Shown piece by piece: positions 1 through 7,952 of a DNA stretch of 18,478 nt (position 1 is the stretch's first letter; each line of letters begins with the position of its first letter). A program made the translations under genes and the position numbers. The notes beneath the pieces are model-generated. The model had not been told where the DNA came from, ran no database searches, and worked only from the letters and a program-made list of their open reading frames with translations. Source of the stretch: Bacteroidota bacterium (GTDB taxonomy: Bacteria > Bacteroidota > Bacteroidia > Chitinophagales > Chitinophagaceae); NCBI GenBank assembly GCA_023423285.1, contig JAFAFV010000040.1, positions 1 through 18,478 on the forward strand. Direction: 5' to 3'.

Positions 1-35
1 GCTTTCACAAAAAAATCATATCTTCAACCCCAATT

Positions 36-60
36 GCCAGCCTCAGGTCTGGCATTTTTT
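36..60 (+). terminator. Intrinsic terminator of an upstream gene outside the window
   Basis: A 5-bp stem (GCCAG at 36-40, CTGGC at 49-53) with an 8-nt loop is followed by ATTTTTT. It reads as a plus-strand rho-independent terminator just before ppc, so ppc is probably its own transcription unit. The stem is short, so efficiency is uncertain. Confidence 0.6.
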
Positions 61-87
61 CAATAAAACAAACTCAAACCAGGCAAC

Positions 88-2667
88 ATGGATTTAGGTG
101 AAAGCAGGGCGTTACAGCATTTTAAAAATGATGTTGGTACCAGGTTTCAATTATACAATAGTCTTTTTACCTCTTTGCCATTTCATAAGATAGAAAAGAC
201 GGGCATTCTTTTATCACTGCTCTCCAATATTTGCGAGGAAGGTTATGCCGCGGGTAAAAGCCCCGTAGAAATACTGGATGAATTTTTTGCAAGGCATACC
301 GCGCTGGAAACGGATGATGAAAAAAAAGATATGCTTTTTAGGTTTGTGCAGTACGTGGAGCGCCAGGTGGTATTGTTTGATGCACTGGAAGATGCTGCTT
401 ATAAAAAATTTCACGACCTGACAGGAACCGGAACCCTGAAACCGCTTATAGCCGATGTGCTGCAAAACAACAAGGGAAAAGATTTAAAAAAAATACTGGA
501 AAGCTTCTGTGTGAGGCTGGTACTCACCGCCCATCCCACCCAATTTTACCCCGGGCCGGTTTTGGGCATCATTCACGATCTTAGCCGGGCGCTGGTAAAA
601 AATGACACCAGCGAAGTGAACATTTTGTTGCAGCAACTGGGCAAAACCCCTTTTCTTAAAAAGAAAAAACCCACTCCTTACGATGAAGCGACCAGCCTGA
701 TCTGGTATTTGGAAAATGTATTTTATGAAGCCGCCGGCCGCATTATGGGTGTACTGAAAAACCAGTTTCCCGAAGCGGTTTCAAAAGACAATCCTATTTT
801 AAAAATGGGTTTTTGGCCGGGTGGAGACAGGGATGGCAATCCTTTTGTTACCAGTGAGATTACCATGCAGGTGGCCGATACACTCCGCAGCAGCATTATT
901 AAATGTTATTACCTTGAAGTGCGCAAGCTCAGGCGCAGGCTCACGTTTCCCATGGTGGAAGAACTGCTGGCTGCGCTTGAAAATAAATTGTATGAAAACC
1001 TGTTTATTCCCGGCAGGCGCACCAACCTCACCGCGTCTGAAATTAATGACACGATGCACAAGATCAGGGAATTGCTGATAAAAAACAATAACGGTCTTTT
1101 TGTAAATCTGGTTGATCATTTTATTAATAAACTTGAAGTGTTCGGTATGCACTTCGCCTCGCTCGACGTGAGGCAGGACAGCAGTGTGCACCGCAGCCTG
1201 TTTAAAAATCTGGCTGCAGCAAACGAAGGCGTTCTGCCCCACAACTATGCAAGCCTTGACGAAGATGCCAAAATACGGGCATTGTTGCAAATTAACGGTC
1301 AGGCGGAACTGCGGCTGCTTGAAGACCCTGTTGAAAAAGACACGCTGCAGATAGCAAAAGTGGTCAAAATTGTACAGGCCAATAACGGCGAGCAGTGCTG
1401 CAACAGGTATATCATCAGCCAATGCGCCAGCGCGGTAGATGTGATGGAAGTGTTTGCACTTTTTAAAGCAAATGATATTACCGAGCAGGAAATTACGGTA
1501 GATATTGTGCCGCTTTTTGAAACAATTGATGATTTGCAAAACGCCGCGAGGGTAATGCAAAAACTTTATACCATTGATGCTTACAAAGCACACCTTCAAA
1601 GGCGTGGCGGCAAGCAAACCATTATGCTTGGCTTTTCGGATGGTACAAAAGACGGTGGCTACCTGATGGCCAACTGGAGCATTTACAAGGCTAAGGAAGA
1701 ACTCACCAGCATTACGCGCCGGTATGGTTTTGAAGTAATATTTTTTGATGGCCGTGGCGGCCCACCATCACGGGGCGGAGGCAAAACGCACAATTTCTAC
1801 GCTTCCATGGGGCGCAATATTTCCAATAAAGAAATTCAACTTACCATACAGGGGCAAACCGTGAGTTCCAATTTTGGTATTATTGATGCCGCGCAATACA
1901 ATATGGAGCAATTGCTGAACGCCGGCATATCCAACCAGTTGTTTGAAAGGCATGAACCGCTTACCGGCCGGCAGGAAGAATTGCTACAAGAACTATCTTC
2001 TTACGGGTTTGACGCTTATAAAAAATTAAAGGAGCACGAGCATCTTGGCGATTATTTATTTGAGATAAGCCCACTGCGTTTTTACGCGCAAACCAATATT
2101 GCCAGCCGCCCGCTAAAGCGTGGCCACCAAACAACAGCTAATTTAAAAGAAGTAAGGGCCATACCATTTGCAGGATCATGGAGCCAGATTAAACAGAATG
2201 TACCGGGATTTTACGGCGTGGGCAGCGCACTTAAAAAAATGGAGTACATCGGCAAATTTGAAGATGTAAAGAAGATGTACAAAGAATCTCTTTACCTTAA
2301 AACCTTGCTGGATAACTGCGAAATGGCGATGTCCAAATCATATCTTCCCATTACTGCATTTCTTTCTAAGGATGCCAAGTTTGGCGAGATTTATAATATG
2401 ATTTATAATGAGTACAATCTTACCAAAGAATATTTGTTTAAGCTTTCAGGCAATAAAACATTAATGGCAGATTACCCTACCGATAAACTTTCCATAAGAA
2501 TGCGGGAAAGAATTGTATTGCCGCTGGTAACCATTCAGCAGTATGCCATTTCAAAAATAAGAGAGGCAGAAAAAGAAGACCGTGTTTCTGAATTTGTGAA
2601 TATTTACGGAAAGCTCATCATGCGCTGTTCTTTCGGCATCATCAACGCGGGAAGAAACTCTGCATAA
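88..2667 (+). CDS. ppc: Phosphoenolpyruvate carboxylase (divergent Bacteroidota type)
   Basis: Cytosolic enzyme that carboxylates phosphoenolpyruvate with bicarbonate to oxaloacetate, replenishing the TCA cycle. The 859-residue length fits the family (about 850-930). Recognisable motifs in order: VLTAHPTQ around His149 (catalytic His; most homologues have VLTAHPTE), GGDRDGNPFVT at 245-254, LDVRQDS near 359-365, GFSDGTKDGG at 515-524 (usual form GYSDSGKDAG or GG), and DGRGGPPSRGGG at 554-565. In the last motif the usual FHGRGG histidine is replaced by Asp. The C-terminus ends GRNSA rather than the usual QNTG or RNTG. The first ATG after the upstream terminator at 88 is used; MDLGESRALQHFKNDVG matches the N-terminal style of the group. 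No Shine-Dalgarno is visible. It converges on the DUF4097-like gene with a 20-nt gap. The family assignment is firm; the regulatory properties of this variant are unknown. Confidence 0.95.
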   Translation: MDLGESRALQHFKNDVGTRFQLYNSLFTSLPFHKIEKTGILLSLLSNICEEGYAAGKSPVEILDEFFARHTALETDDEKKDMLFRFVQYVERQVVLFDALEDAAYKKFHDLTGTGTLKPLIADVLQNNKGKDLKKILESFCVRLVLTAHPTQFYPGPVLGIIHDLSRALVKNDTSEVNILLQQLGKTPFLKKKKPTPYDEATSLIWYLENVFYEAAGRIMGVLKNQFPEAVSKDNPILKMGFWPGGDRDGNPFVTSEITMQVADTLRSSIIKCYYLEVRKLRRRLTFPMVEELLAALENKLYENLFIPGRRTNLTASEINDTMHKIRELLIKNNNGLFVNLVDHFINKLEVFGMHFASLDVRQDSSVHRSLFKNLAAANEGVLPHNYASLDEDAKIRALLQINGQAELRLLEDPVEKDTLQIAKVVKIVQANNGEQCCNRYIISQCASAVDVMEVFALFKANDITEQEITVDIVPLFETIDDLQNAARVMQKLYTIDAYKAHLQRRGGKQTIMLGFSDGTKDGGYLMANWSIYKAKEELTSITRRYGFEVIFFDGRGGPPSRGGGKTHNFYASMGRNISNKEIQLTIQGQTVSSNFGIIDAAQYNMEQLLNAGISNQLFERHEPLTGRQEELLQELSSYGFDAYKKLKEHEHLGDYLFEISPLRFYAQTNIASRPLKRGHQTTANLKEVRAIPFAGSWSQIKQNVPGFYGVGSALKKMEYIGKFEDVKKMYKESLYLKTLLDNCEMAMSKSYLPITAFLSKDAKFGEIYNMIYNEYNLTKEYLFKLSGNKTLMADYPTDKLSIRMRERIVLPLVTIQQYAISKIREAEKEDRVSEFVNIYGKLIMRCSFGIINAGRNSA

Positions 2668-2687
2668 GCAATAATTACAGCAGTACT

Positions 2688-3602
2688 TTATTCAAATCGA
2701 ACATTGCCAAAGCTGGAGTTGACAACCACCATGCTTTTGCCGTTTCCGGCTCTGCCGGTATACAACCTGTCAAAGGTAGGGCCATATTTTTTCTCCCGGG
2801 TGGCGTCGTTTAGCGCTACATAAGTGCCTCCCTGGGCTTTTCCAAAACTGGTATTAACGGTAAAGTCTCCATTAAAATTACGTGGCACAATCAATGTTAA
2901 GTCAGAATAAGATGCATTTATAACCAGCGCATCAAGATTATTGGTAAGGCCCAGTTGTAGTTTGGCACAAAACTCAAACGAAGCTTTTAAATCGCCTGAA
3001 AGCTTTTTTACATCTACTTCAGAATAGCTTGATTTTATTTTGCTGCCATCAATACCGTCAGCGATCAGCTTTCCAAATTCCACTTTAATGACGGCATCGC
3101 GGTAAAGATTGCCCGCTTTGAGGCCGCCAAATGACTGAAGTATTTCTGTTGCTCCTTTCCGGTCAGGAATAAATGTATCGCCAAAAGAATTTTTTACATA
3201 CAATGGCGTTTGCGAAGGCAGTGTGACAACGTAATCAATTTCCATTTTTGACTGTTTGCTTACATTCTTCACAGCGCCTGTTTTGGTTTCAAAACTAATG
3301 GCCGCGCCAATGTTTTCAATTATTTGTATGCGGTCTAAAAGTTCCTGAGCCAGTTTATCGTTCACAGCAGAAACTTTTATAGTGATCTCCACTTTCACCT
3401 CATTACGGCTCCAGTTGTTTACGTTTACTTTACCAAAGCTGTTAGTGATGGATACCTGCTGATTATTTTTCAATGTAATGCTCCGGTTGATCTGCTTTTG
3501 TTTATCAACCCACACGCCGTCTGTGGCATGGCTTGTTCCGAAGAGCAGCAATATTATTGCAGTGAAAAATAGATTAAAGGCCATTAGTTTCTTCATCATC
3601 AT
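2688..3602 (-). CDS. Secreted DUF4097-like beta-repeat (putative adhesin) protein
   Basis: 304 residues. The N-terminus (MMMKKLMAFNLFFTAIILLLFGTSHA) is a signal peptide, probably cleaved after SHA near residue 26. The rest is predicted beta-rich, with a recurring S-F-G or S-Y-S signature at about 55-57, 139-141, 157-159, 192-194, 231-233, 252-254 and 297-299. This resembles the DUF4097/DUF4098 'putative adhesin' solenoid proteins; the match is by style, not by search. The start overlaps the end of the upstream anti-sigma gene by 29 nt. Three ATGs in tandem (3602, 3599, 3596) make the exact start ambiguous. As third gene of a sigma/anti-sigma operon it is likely an envelope protein controlled by, or sensed by, that system. 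No enzyme motif is seen. Confidence 0.8.
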   Translation of the reverse strand: MMMKKLMAFNLFFTAIILLLFGTSHATDGVWVDKQKQINRSITLKNNQQVSITNSFGKVNVNNWSRNEVKVEITIKVSAVNDKLAQELLDRIQIIENIGAAISFETKTGAVKNVSKQSKMEIDYVVTLPSQTPLYVKNSFGDTFIPDRKGATEILQSFGGLKAGNLYRDAVIKVEFGKLIADGIDGSKIKSSYSEVDVKKLSGDLKASFEFCAKLQLGLTNNLDALVINASYSDLTLIVPRNFNGDFTVNTSFGKAQGGTYVALNDATREKKYGPTFDRLYTGRAGNGKSMVVVNSSFGNVRFE

Positions 3603-4275
3603 TACCGTTTTTAATATGTTTGGAAACTTCCAGTTGTTTGTTCAGTAAGTTTGCCTGCATTTTAAGATTCAAGATCATTGCCTCGAGTAACTGTTCATTG
3701 TTGATGCCGCTTTTTTGTTTCTCCCGCAGGGTTTCATAAGAATATTCCAGGGCCTCAAGATCTTTTAGAAATCTATTGTACAACTGCGGGTTTCGATCTT
3801 TGATTACAGCAATTTCTTTCTGCTTCAGTTCAATCAACTGGCTGTAATGATACATTTGTTTTGAAATCGTACTGCTTTCATTACTGATTATTGGAGGCGT
3901 TGTTGTCTTTTCGTTTTTCAGAGGCTCCTGCCTGGTGGGCAGGGTTTCAGCGGTATCATCGGGCACATGCGCAACTGTTGTCATTATTTCATTATTATCA
4001 GGCTGCGGCACAGGGTTGTTGGTTAAACTGCCTGCCTGATCGGCGGGATTTTTTGTTAGGAAAAACAGCACCGCTGCTGCAATTATAAAAACTGCGGCTG
4101 CTGCCCATTTCATATTTACAGATACAACTTTTGCAGTTTGCCTGTAGCGGCTCCGGGTGAAAGGTGTACTGTTGTCCAGCTTTTTTTCCAGCCTGTGCCA
4201 CAGCGCTTCTGAAGGCTCGTGCACGTCAAATGCATGTTTGTTGTGATGTATAAAATCTTCCAAATTCGTTTTCAT
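3574..4275 (-). CDS. Putative anti-sigma factor, single-pass membrane protein
   Basis: 233 residues. A cytoplasmic N-terminal segment of about 50 residues contains EPSEALWHRLEKKLD. One membrane helix follows at about 56-74 (WAAAAVFIIAAAVLFFL), then a Thr/Pro/Asn-rich linker (about 75-135) and a helical, charged region (about 138-228) that looks like a coiled coil. This layout, and its start overlapping the ECF sigma stop by 4 nt (ATGA, 4272-4275), point to a membrane-anchored anti-sigma factor that would sequester the upstream sigma factor. No zinc-binding HxxxCxxC anti-sigma motif is present, so it is not a ZAS-type protein; the assignment rests on context and topology. It also overlaps the following gene by 29 nt, implying translational coupling through the operon. 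Confidence 0.75.
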   Translation of the reverse strand: MKTNLEDFIHHNKHAFDVHEPSEALWHRLEKKLDNSTPFTRSRYRQTAKVVSVNMKWAAAAVFIIAAAVLFFLTKNPADQAGSLTNNPVPQPDNNEIMTTVAHVPDDTAETLPTRQEPLKNEKTTTPPIISNESSTISKQMYHYSQLIELKQKEIAVIKDRNPQLYNRFLKDLEALEYSYETLREKQKSGINNEQLLEAMILNLKMQANLLNKQLEVSKHIKNGNDDEETNGL

Positions 4276-4832
4276 ATCTTGCTGTTCAGGGTTTCAATAA
4301 TTTTTTTTCTGGCTCTGTGGTAAATGATGCGCACATTGCCATGAGACAGACCCAATAGCTTTGCGATTTCTTCCTGCGGCAACTCGTCAATCGCAAACAT
4401 GTTAAAAACGATCTTTTGAGGGTATGGCAGCCTGTCTATTGCACTTTTAATACATTGCACGTTATAATTCATCAGTTCATCATCAGGCGGCTCGTCATCC
4501 GGCTTTATACAAATGGTCGTTTCAAAATCAATCCATTTTATTCTTCTTTTTCTAATGAGTGAAATTGATTTATTTATAACGATGCGGCGCAACCACGCTT
4601 CAAAAGAACTTTTATATGTGAACGTATTTATATTATTAAAAGCATCTGCAAATGCTTCCTGAACCATGTCTTCTGCGTCAGCCAAGTTGTTTACAATGCG
4701 CATGCTGCTATTGAGCATAGGCTTAGCGTACTTACGGTATATCTCAAAACAGGCTTGTCTGTCTCCGTTACGACAGCGTTCCACCTGTTCGTCAATAAGT
4801 ATTTCTTTAGCCTGGTTCAAAATATATTGCAC
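4272..4832 (-). CDS. ECF-family (sigma-70 region 2/4) RNA polymerase sigma factor
   Basis: 186 residues. Sigma region 2 lies at about 27-95 (YRKYAKPML, then NLADAEDMVQEAFADAFNNI and the promoter-melting segment FEAWLRRIVINKSISLIRKRR). Region 4 is at about 125-182, with the helix-turn-helix LPQEEIAKLLGLSHGNVRIIYHRARKK. It would direct RNA polymerase to envelope-response promoters and is probably held inactive by the membrane protein encoded just downstream. The start is GTG at 4832; an in-frame TAA lies four codons upstream, so the gene cannot begin earlier. An alternative TTG lies four codons downstream. No ATG is available before region 2 (the next Met is residue 39), so a non-ATG start is forced. 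Confidence 0.92.
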   Translation of the reverse strand: MQYILNQAKEILIDEQVERCRNGDRQACFEIYRKYAKPMLNSSMRIVNNLADAEDMVQEAFADAFNNINTFTYKSSFEAWLRRIVINKSISLIRKRRIKWIDFETTICIKPDDEPPDDELMNYNVQCIKSAIDRLPYPQKIVFNMFAIDELPQEEIAKLLGLSHGNVRIIYHRARKKIIETLNSKI

Positions 4833-4845
4833 TGCTCTTATTTAC

Positions 4846-4873
4846 TAATAGCAGAATTAATGAAAATGTTACA
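4846..4873 (-). promoter_or_regulatory. Candidate autoregulated ECF promoter of the sigma operon
   Basis: On the minus strand TGTAACATTTTC (4862-4873) is followed by TCTGCTATTA (4846-4855), ending 13 nt before the GTG start of the sigma gene. The TGTAAC upstream box resembles the AAC-containing -35 elements of ECF promoters. This is a visual resemblance only. Confidence 0.3.
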
Positions 4874-4988
4874 GTCTTTTTGGATAATTTACAGGTGTGA
4901 CGGATGATTGATTAAAAATCTAAAGATTCGATTCATGGGCAAAGCCACAACTTCCTTTAAAAGGATTTGAAATGCGGCATTGCAGCAG

Positions 4989-5210
4989 CTACAGGTAATA
5001 CCAGGGATTTCTTTTGGAAGACTGGATAAAGTTTTTAATGTTTTTGGTAAATGCAAGCATGATATACAGGATAATGGGCGAACCCATTGTAACTACAGAG
5101 GTGTAAATAAAATATTGCCTGATGCGTGACGGTGCAATATTCAGCTTTTCGCCAATGGAGGAGCAAACACCAAATGCGTTCCACTCTACAAAACTTCTTA
5201 TGCGGTTCAT
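4989..5210 (-). CDS. PspC-domain small membrane protein
   Basis: A 73-residue protein if it starts at the second ATG (5210); an ATG at 5222 would add four residues (MLYF). It carries the Bacteroidota PspC pattern: EWNAFGVCSSIGEKLNIAPSRIRQYFIYTS at about 9-38, then a membrane helix at about 34-55 and a basic tail. PspC proteins are inner-membrane components of phage-shock/envelope-stress responses; many stand-alone copies of this kind have no known function. The start at 5210 is preferred because the protein family begins with MN-x-I-x-x-hydrophobic and because a perfect -7 box ends only 7 nt before the upstream ATG. The gene is monocistronic and divergent from aconitase. Confidence 0.8.
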   Translation of the reverse strand: MNRIRSFVEWNAFGVCSSIGEKLNIAPSRIRQYFIYTSVVTMGSPIILYIMLAFTKNIKNFIQSSKRNPWYYL

Positions 5211-5229
5211 AAAGTATAACATTTCTATG

Positions 5230-5237
5230 CAAAAATA
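5230..5237 (-). promoter_or_regulatory. Bacteroidota -7 box (TAnnTTTG) for the PspC gene
   Basis: The minus strand reads TATTTTTG, a perfect match to TAnnTTTG. No TTTG is seen at the expected distance of about 18 nt upstream, only T-rich sequence. Transcription would start near 5223, favouring translation from the ATG at 5210. Confidence 0.4.
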
Positions 5238-5483
5238 TCAAAATTGTAATATGTCTGGAAAATAAAATGATTTTTTAAATTTTTAATCGCAGCATATTAT
5301 TGAAATGCAAATAGGTAGACAATATTTGATGTGGTATCGCCGCAAAACCACCCTAAACTTTTCGTTTTATAAATAGTTATAATTATTAAGCAGGCGTTTG
5401 ATAACTTTCACTAATGATAACCTGAAAATTTATGTAAATTCGCCTCAATTGCAACATCAATCCAACATTTAAAAACATTTAAT

Positions 5484-7763
5484 ATGGTATTTGATCTCGA
5501 TTTGATTAAAAAGGTATACGAGGGATTTGAAGAAAAAATAAATGAGGCTAAAAAAATACTTAACAGGCCCATGACCTTTGCCGAAAAAGTATTGTACACA
5601 CACCTGCATAAGCCCGTAACCAGCAATTATGAAAGGGGAAAAGGTTATGTTGATTTTTCGCCTGACCGAGTGGCCATGCAGGATGCCACTGCTCAAATGG
5701 CTTTACTTCAGTTCATGCAGGCGGGCCGAGATAAAGTGGCTGTTCCCTCAACTGTGCATTGCGACCACCTCATCATTGCACAGGACGGCGCACAAAAAGA
5801 CCTTGCCATGGCAAACACCGATAGCAGGGAAGTTTTCGATTTCCTGTCTTCCGTATCGAACAAATATGGCATAGGCTTCTGGAAACCCGGTGCAGGTATT
5901 ATTCACCAGGTTGTGTTAGAAAACTACGCTTTCCCCGGCGGTATGATGATTGGTACTGACAGCCACACAGTAAATGCCGGTGGCCTGGGAATGATAGCCA
6001 TTGGCGTGGGCGGTGCAGATGCCTGCGATGTAATGGCGGGACTTCCCTGGGAACTTAAAATGCCAAAACTGATTGGTGTGAAACTTACAGGCAAACTAAA
6101 TGGCTGGGCTGCACCAAAAGATATTATTTTAAAAGTTGCCGGTATTTTAACCGTTAAGGGCGGAACCGGCTGTATTGTGGAATATTTTGGCGAAGGCGCA
6201 CAATCTTTGAGCGCTACCGGAAAAGGCACCATTTGTAATATGGGCGCAGAAGTGGGCGCTACCACATCTGTTTTTGCGTATGACGATAGCATGAGCCGCT
6301 ATCTACGCGCCACTGGTCGCCAGGAAGTGGCTGAAATGGCAGACAATCTTAAGAGCCATTTAACTGCCGACCCCGACGTGTATTCAAATCCTCACGAATA
6401 TTTTGACCAGGTTATCGAAATTGATCTGAATGACCTGGAACCGCATTTGAACGGACCTTTTACACCAGACCTGGCAACGCCAATTTCTAAAATAAAAGAA
6501 GTGGCTGCGGCAAACAATTGGCCTACAAAAGTTGAAGTAGGGCTGATTGGAAGTTGTACCAACTCTTCTTACGAAGACATCAGCCGCGCAGTTTCTCTGG
6601 CCAAACAAGTGGCCGATAAAAACCTGAAAACAAAAGCAGAGTTTACCATTACTCCGGGCTCAGAGCAGGTGCGTTATACCATTGAAAGAGATGGGTTCTT
6701 AGAAACCTTTGATAAAATTGGCGCTACAGTATTTGCCAACGCCTGCGGCCCCTGCATTGGTATGTGGAACCGCGTGGGCGCTGAGAAAAAAGAAAAAAAC
6801 ACCATCGTACACTCGTTCAACAGAAACTTTGCAAAGCGTGCTGATGGTAATCCTAATACTTATGCCTTTGTGGCATCGCCTGAACTGGTAACCGCCCTGG
6901 CCATTGCCGGAGACCTGACCTTTAACCCCATTACTGATACTCTAATAAATGAGGAGGGTGAAATAGTAAGGCTGGACCCTCCTACCGGCGATGAGCTACC
7001 TGTAAGAGGTTTTGATGTGGAAGATGCCGGTTACCAGGCCCCTGCTGAAGATGGCAGCAGTTTGCAGGTGATTGTGGATCCTGAAAGTAACCGCCTGCAA
7101 CTGCTGGAACCATTTCCTGCATGGGAAGGAACCGACCTGAAAGGATTGAAACTTCTGATTAAGGCAAAAGGCAAATGTACTACCGATCATATTTCCATGG
7201 CGGGCCCGTGGCTGAGGTTTCGCGGGCATCTGGATAATATTTCCAACAACCTGTTGATTGGCGCTGTAAACTATTTCAACGATAAAACGGATAACGTAAA
7301 AAATCAGTTGACGGGCGAATACGGCCCTGTTCCAACTACACAACGCGCTTATAAAGCAGCCAATATCGGAACCATTGTTGTGGGTGATGAAAATTATGGA
7401 GAAGGATCTTCACGCGAGCATGCGGCTATGGAGCCGCGCCACCTGGGTGTAAGAGCCGTGCTGGTAAAATCTTTTGCACGCATTCACGAAACCAACCTGA
7501 AAAAGCAGGGGATGCTGGCACTAATCTTTGCGGATAAAAATGATTACGATAAAATTCTGGAAGATGATACCATTGATATCGTTGGCCTGACAGAATTTGC
7601 CCCCAACAGGCCTTTAACGCTGGTGTTGCATCATGCAGATGGAACTTCAGAAAGCATTGAAGTAAACCACACTTATAATGAGCAGCAAATTGAATGGTTT
7701 AAAGAAGGTGCTGCCCTGAATATTATACGTCGGGATTTTGCCAATAACAACCCCGCATTATAG
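5484..7763 (+). CDS. acn: Aconitate hydratase, mitochondrial type
   Basis: 759 residues. This TCA-cycle enzyme isomerises citrate to isocitrate through cis-aconitate using a [4Fe-4S] cluster. Cluster ligands are Cys358 (LIGSCTNSS) and Cys421/Cys424 (NACGPCIGMW); the 63-residue and 3-residue spacings are those of mitochondrial aconitase. The catalytic Ser642 and the neighbouring Arg644 lie in YGEGSSREHAAMEPRHLG. Other landmarks are VPSTVHCDHLI, TDSHTVNAGGLGMIAIGVGGADA and TTDHISMAGPW, which begins the C-terminal swivel domain. The length and ligand spacing distinguish it from the longer AcnA/IRP type (about 890 residues) and from AcnB, whose domain order differs. The start ATG at 5484 gives MVFDLDLIKKVYEGF, typical for this group. 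It is divergent from the PspC gene and ends at a strong terminator, so probably a single-gene unit. Confidence 0.97.
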   Translation: MVFDLDLIKKVYEGFEEKINEAKKILNRPMTFAEKVLYTHLHKPVTSNYERGKGYVDFSPDRVAMQDATAQMALLQFMQAGRDKVAVPSTVHCDHLIIAQDGAQKDLAMANTDSREVFDFLSSVSNKYGIGFWKPGAGIIHQVVLENYAFPGGMMIGTDSHTVNAGGLGMIAIGVGGADACDVMAGLPWELKMPKLIGVKLTGKLNGWAAPKDIILKVAGILTVKGGTGCIVEYFGEGAQSLSATGKGTICNMGAEVGATTSVFAYDDSMSRYLRATGRQEVAEMADNLKSHLTADPDVYSNPHEYFDQVIEIDLNDLEPHLNGPFTPDLATPISKIKEVAAANNWPTKVEVGLIGSCTNSSYEDISRAVSLAKQVADKNLKTKAEFTITPGSEQVRYTIERDGFLETFDKIGATVFANACGPCIGMWNRVGAEKKEKNTIVHSFNRNFAKRADGNPNTYAFVASPELVTALAIAGDLTFNPITDTLINEEGEIVRLDPPTGDELPVRGFDVEDAGYQAPAEDGSSLQVIVDPESNRLQLLEPFPAWEGTDLKGLKLLIKAKGKCTTDHISMAGPWLRFRGHLDNISNNLLIGAVNYFNDKTDNVKNQLTGEYGPVPTTQRAYKAANIGTIVVGDENYGEGSSREHAAMEPRHLGVRAVLVKSFARIHETNLKKQGMLALIFADKNDYDKILEDDTIDIVGLTEFAPNRPLTLVLHHADGTSESIEVNHTYNEQQIEWFKEGAALNIIRRDFANNNPAL

Positions 7764-7784
7764 CCGGAAATTAAATTTTCATAT

Positions 7785-7813
7785 AAGCCGTTTCACAAAG
7801 AAGCGGCTTTTTT
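7785..7813 (+). terminator. Strong intrinsic terminator after aconitase
   Basis: A 10-bp stem (AAGCCGTTTC at 7785-7794 with GAAGCGGCTT at 7800-7809, one T-G pair) with loop ACAAA is followed by T residues to 7813. It lies 21 nt after the aconitase stop codon. Confidence 0.9.
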
Positions 7814-7952
7814 ATTTGAATTAAACAGATTTTGTACAGCAAACCGGGTCATGCTGTTGCTAACCAATTCCAGAACTTGGATGCTAATTAACACTCCGTT
7901 CAAAAATTAAATATTATATTGCTGCAAACATGAGAGCTTAAAAAGATTGCAC

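Noticed and set aside
799..1617. 272-codon minus-strand open frame inside ppc
   Set aside because: It lies wholly antisense to well-conserved PEPC motifs, and its translation has no recognisable domain. It is a codon-bias shadow.
5924..6292. 122-codon minus-strand open frame inside aconitase
   Set aside because: Antisense to conserved aconitase sequence (TDSHTVNAGGLG region), low-complexity translation, no independent signals.
7929..7940. Three-codon upstream ORF (ATG AGA GCT TAA) before the desaturase
   Set aside because: Such short frames are expected by chance; there is no regulatory codon run or hairpin to suggest attenuation.
7947..7952. TTG start of the desaturase two codons before the ATG
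   Set aside because: ATG at 7953 gives a normal N-terminus; the two extra residues (from TTG-CAC) add nothing and TTG starts are rarer.
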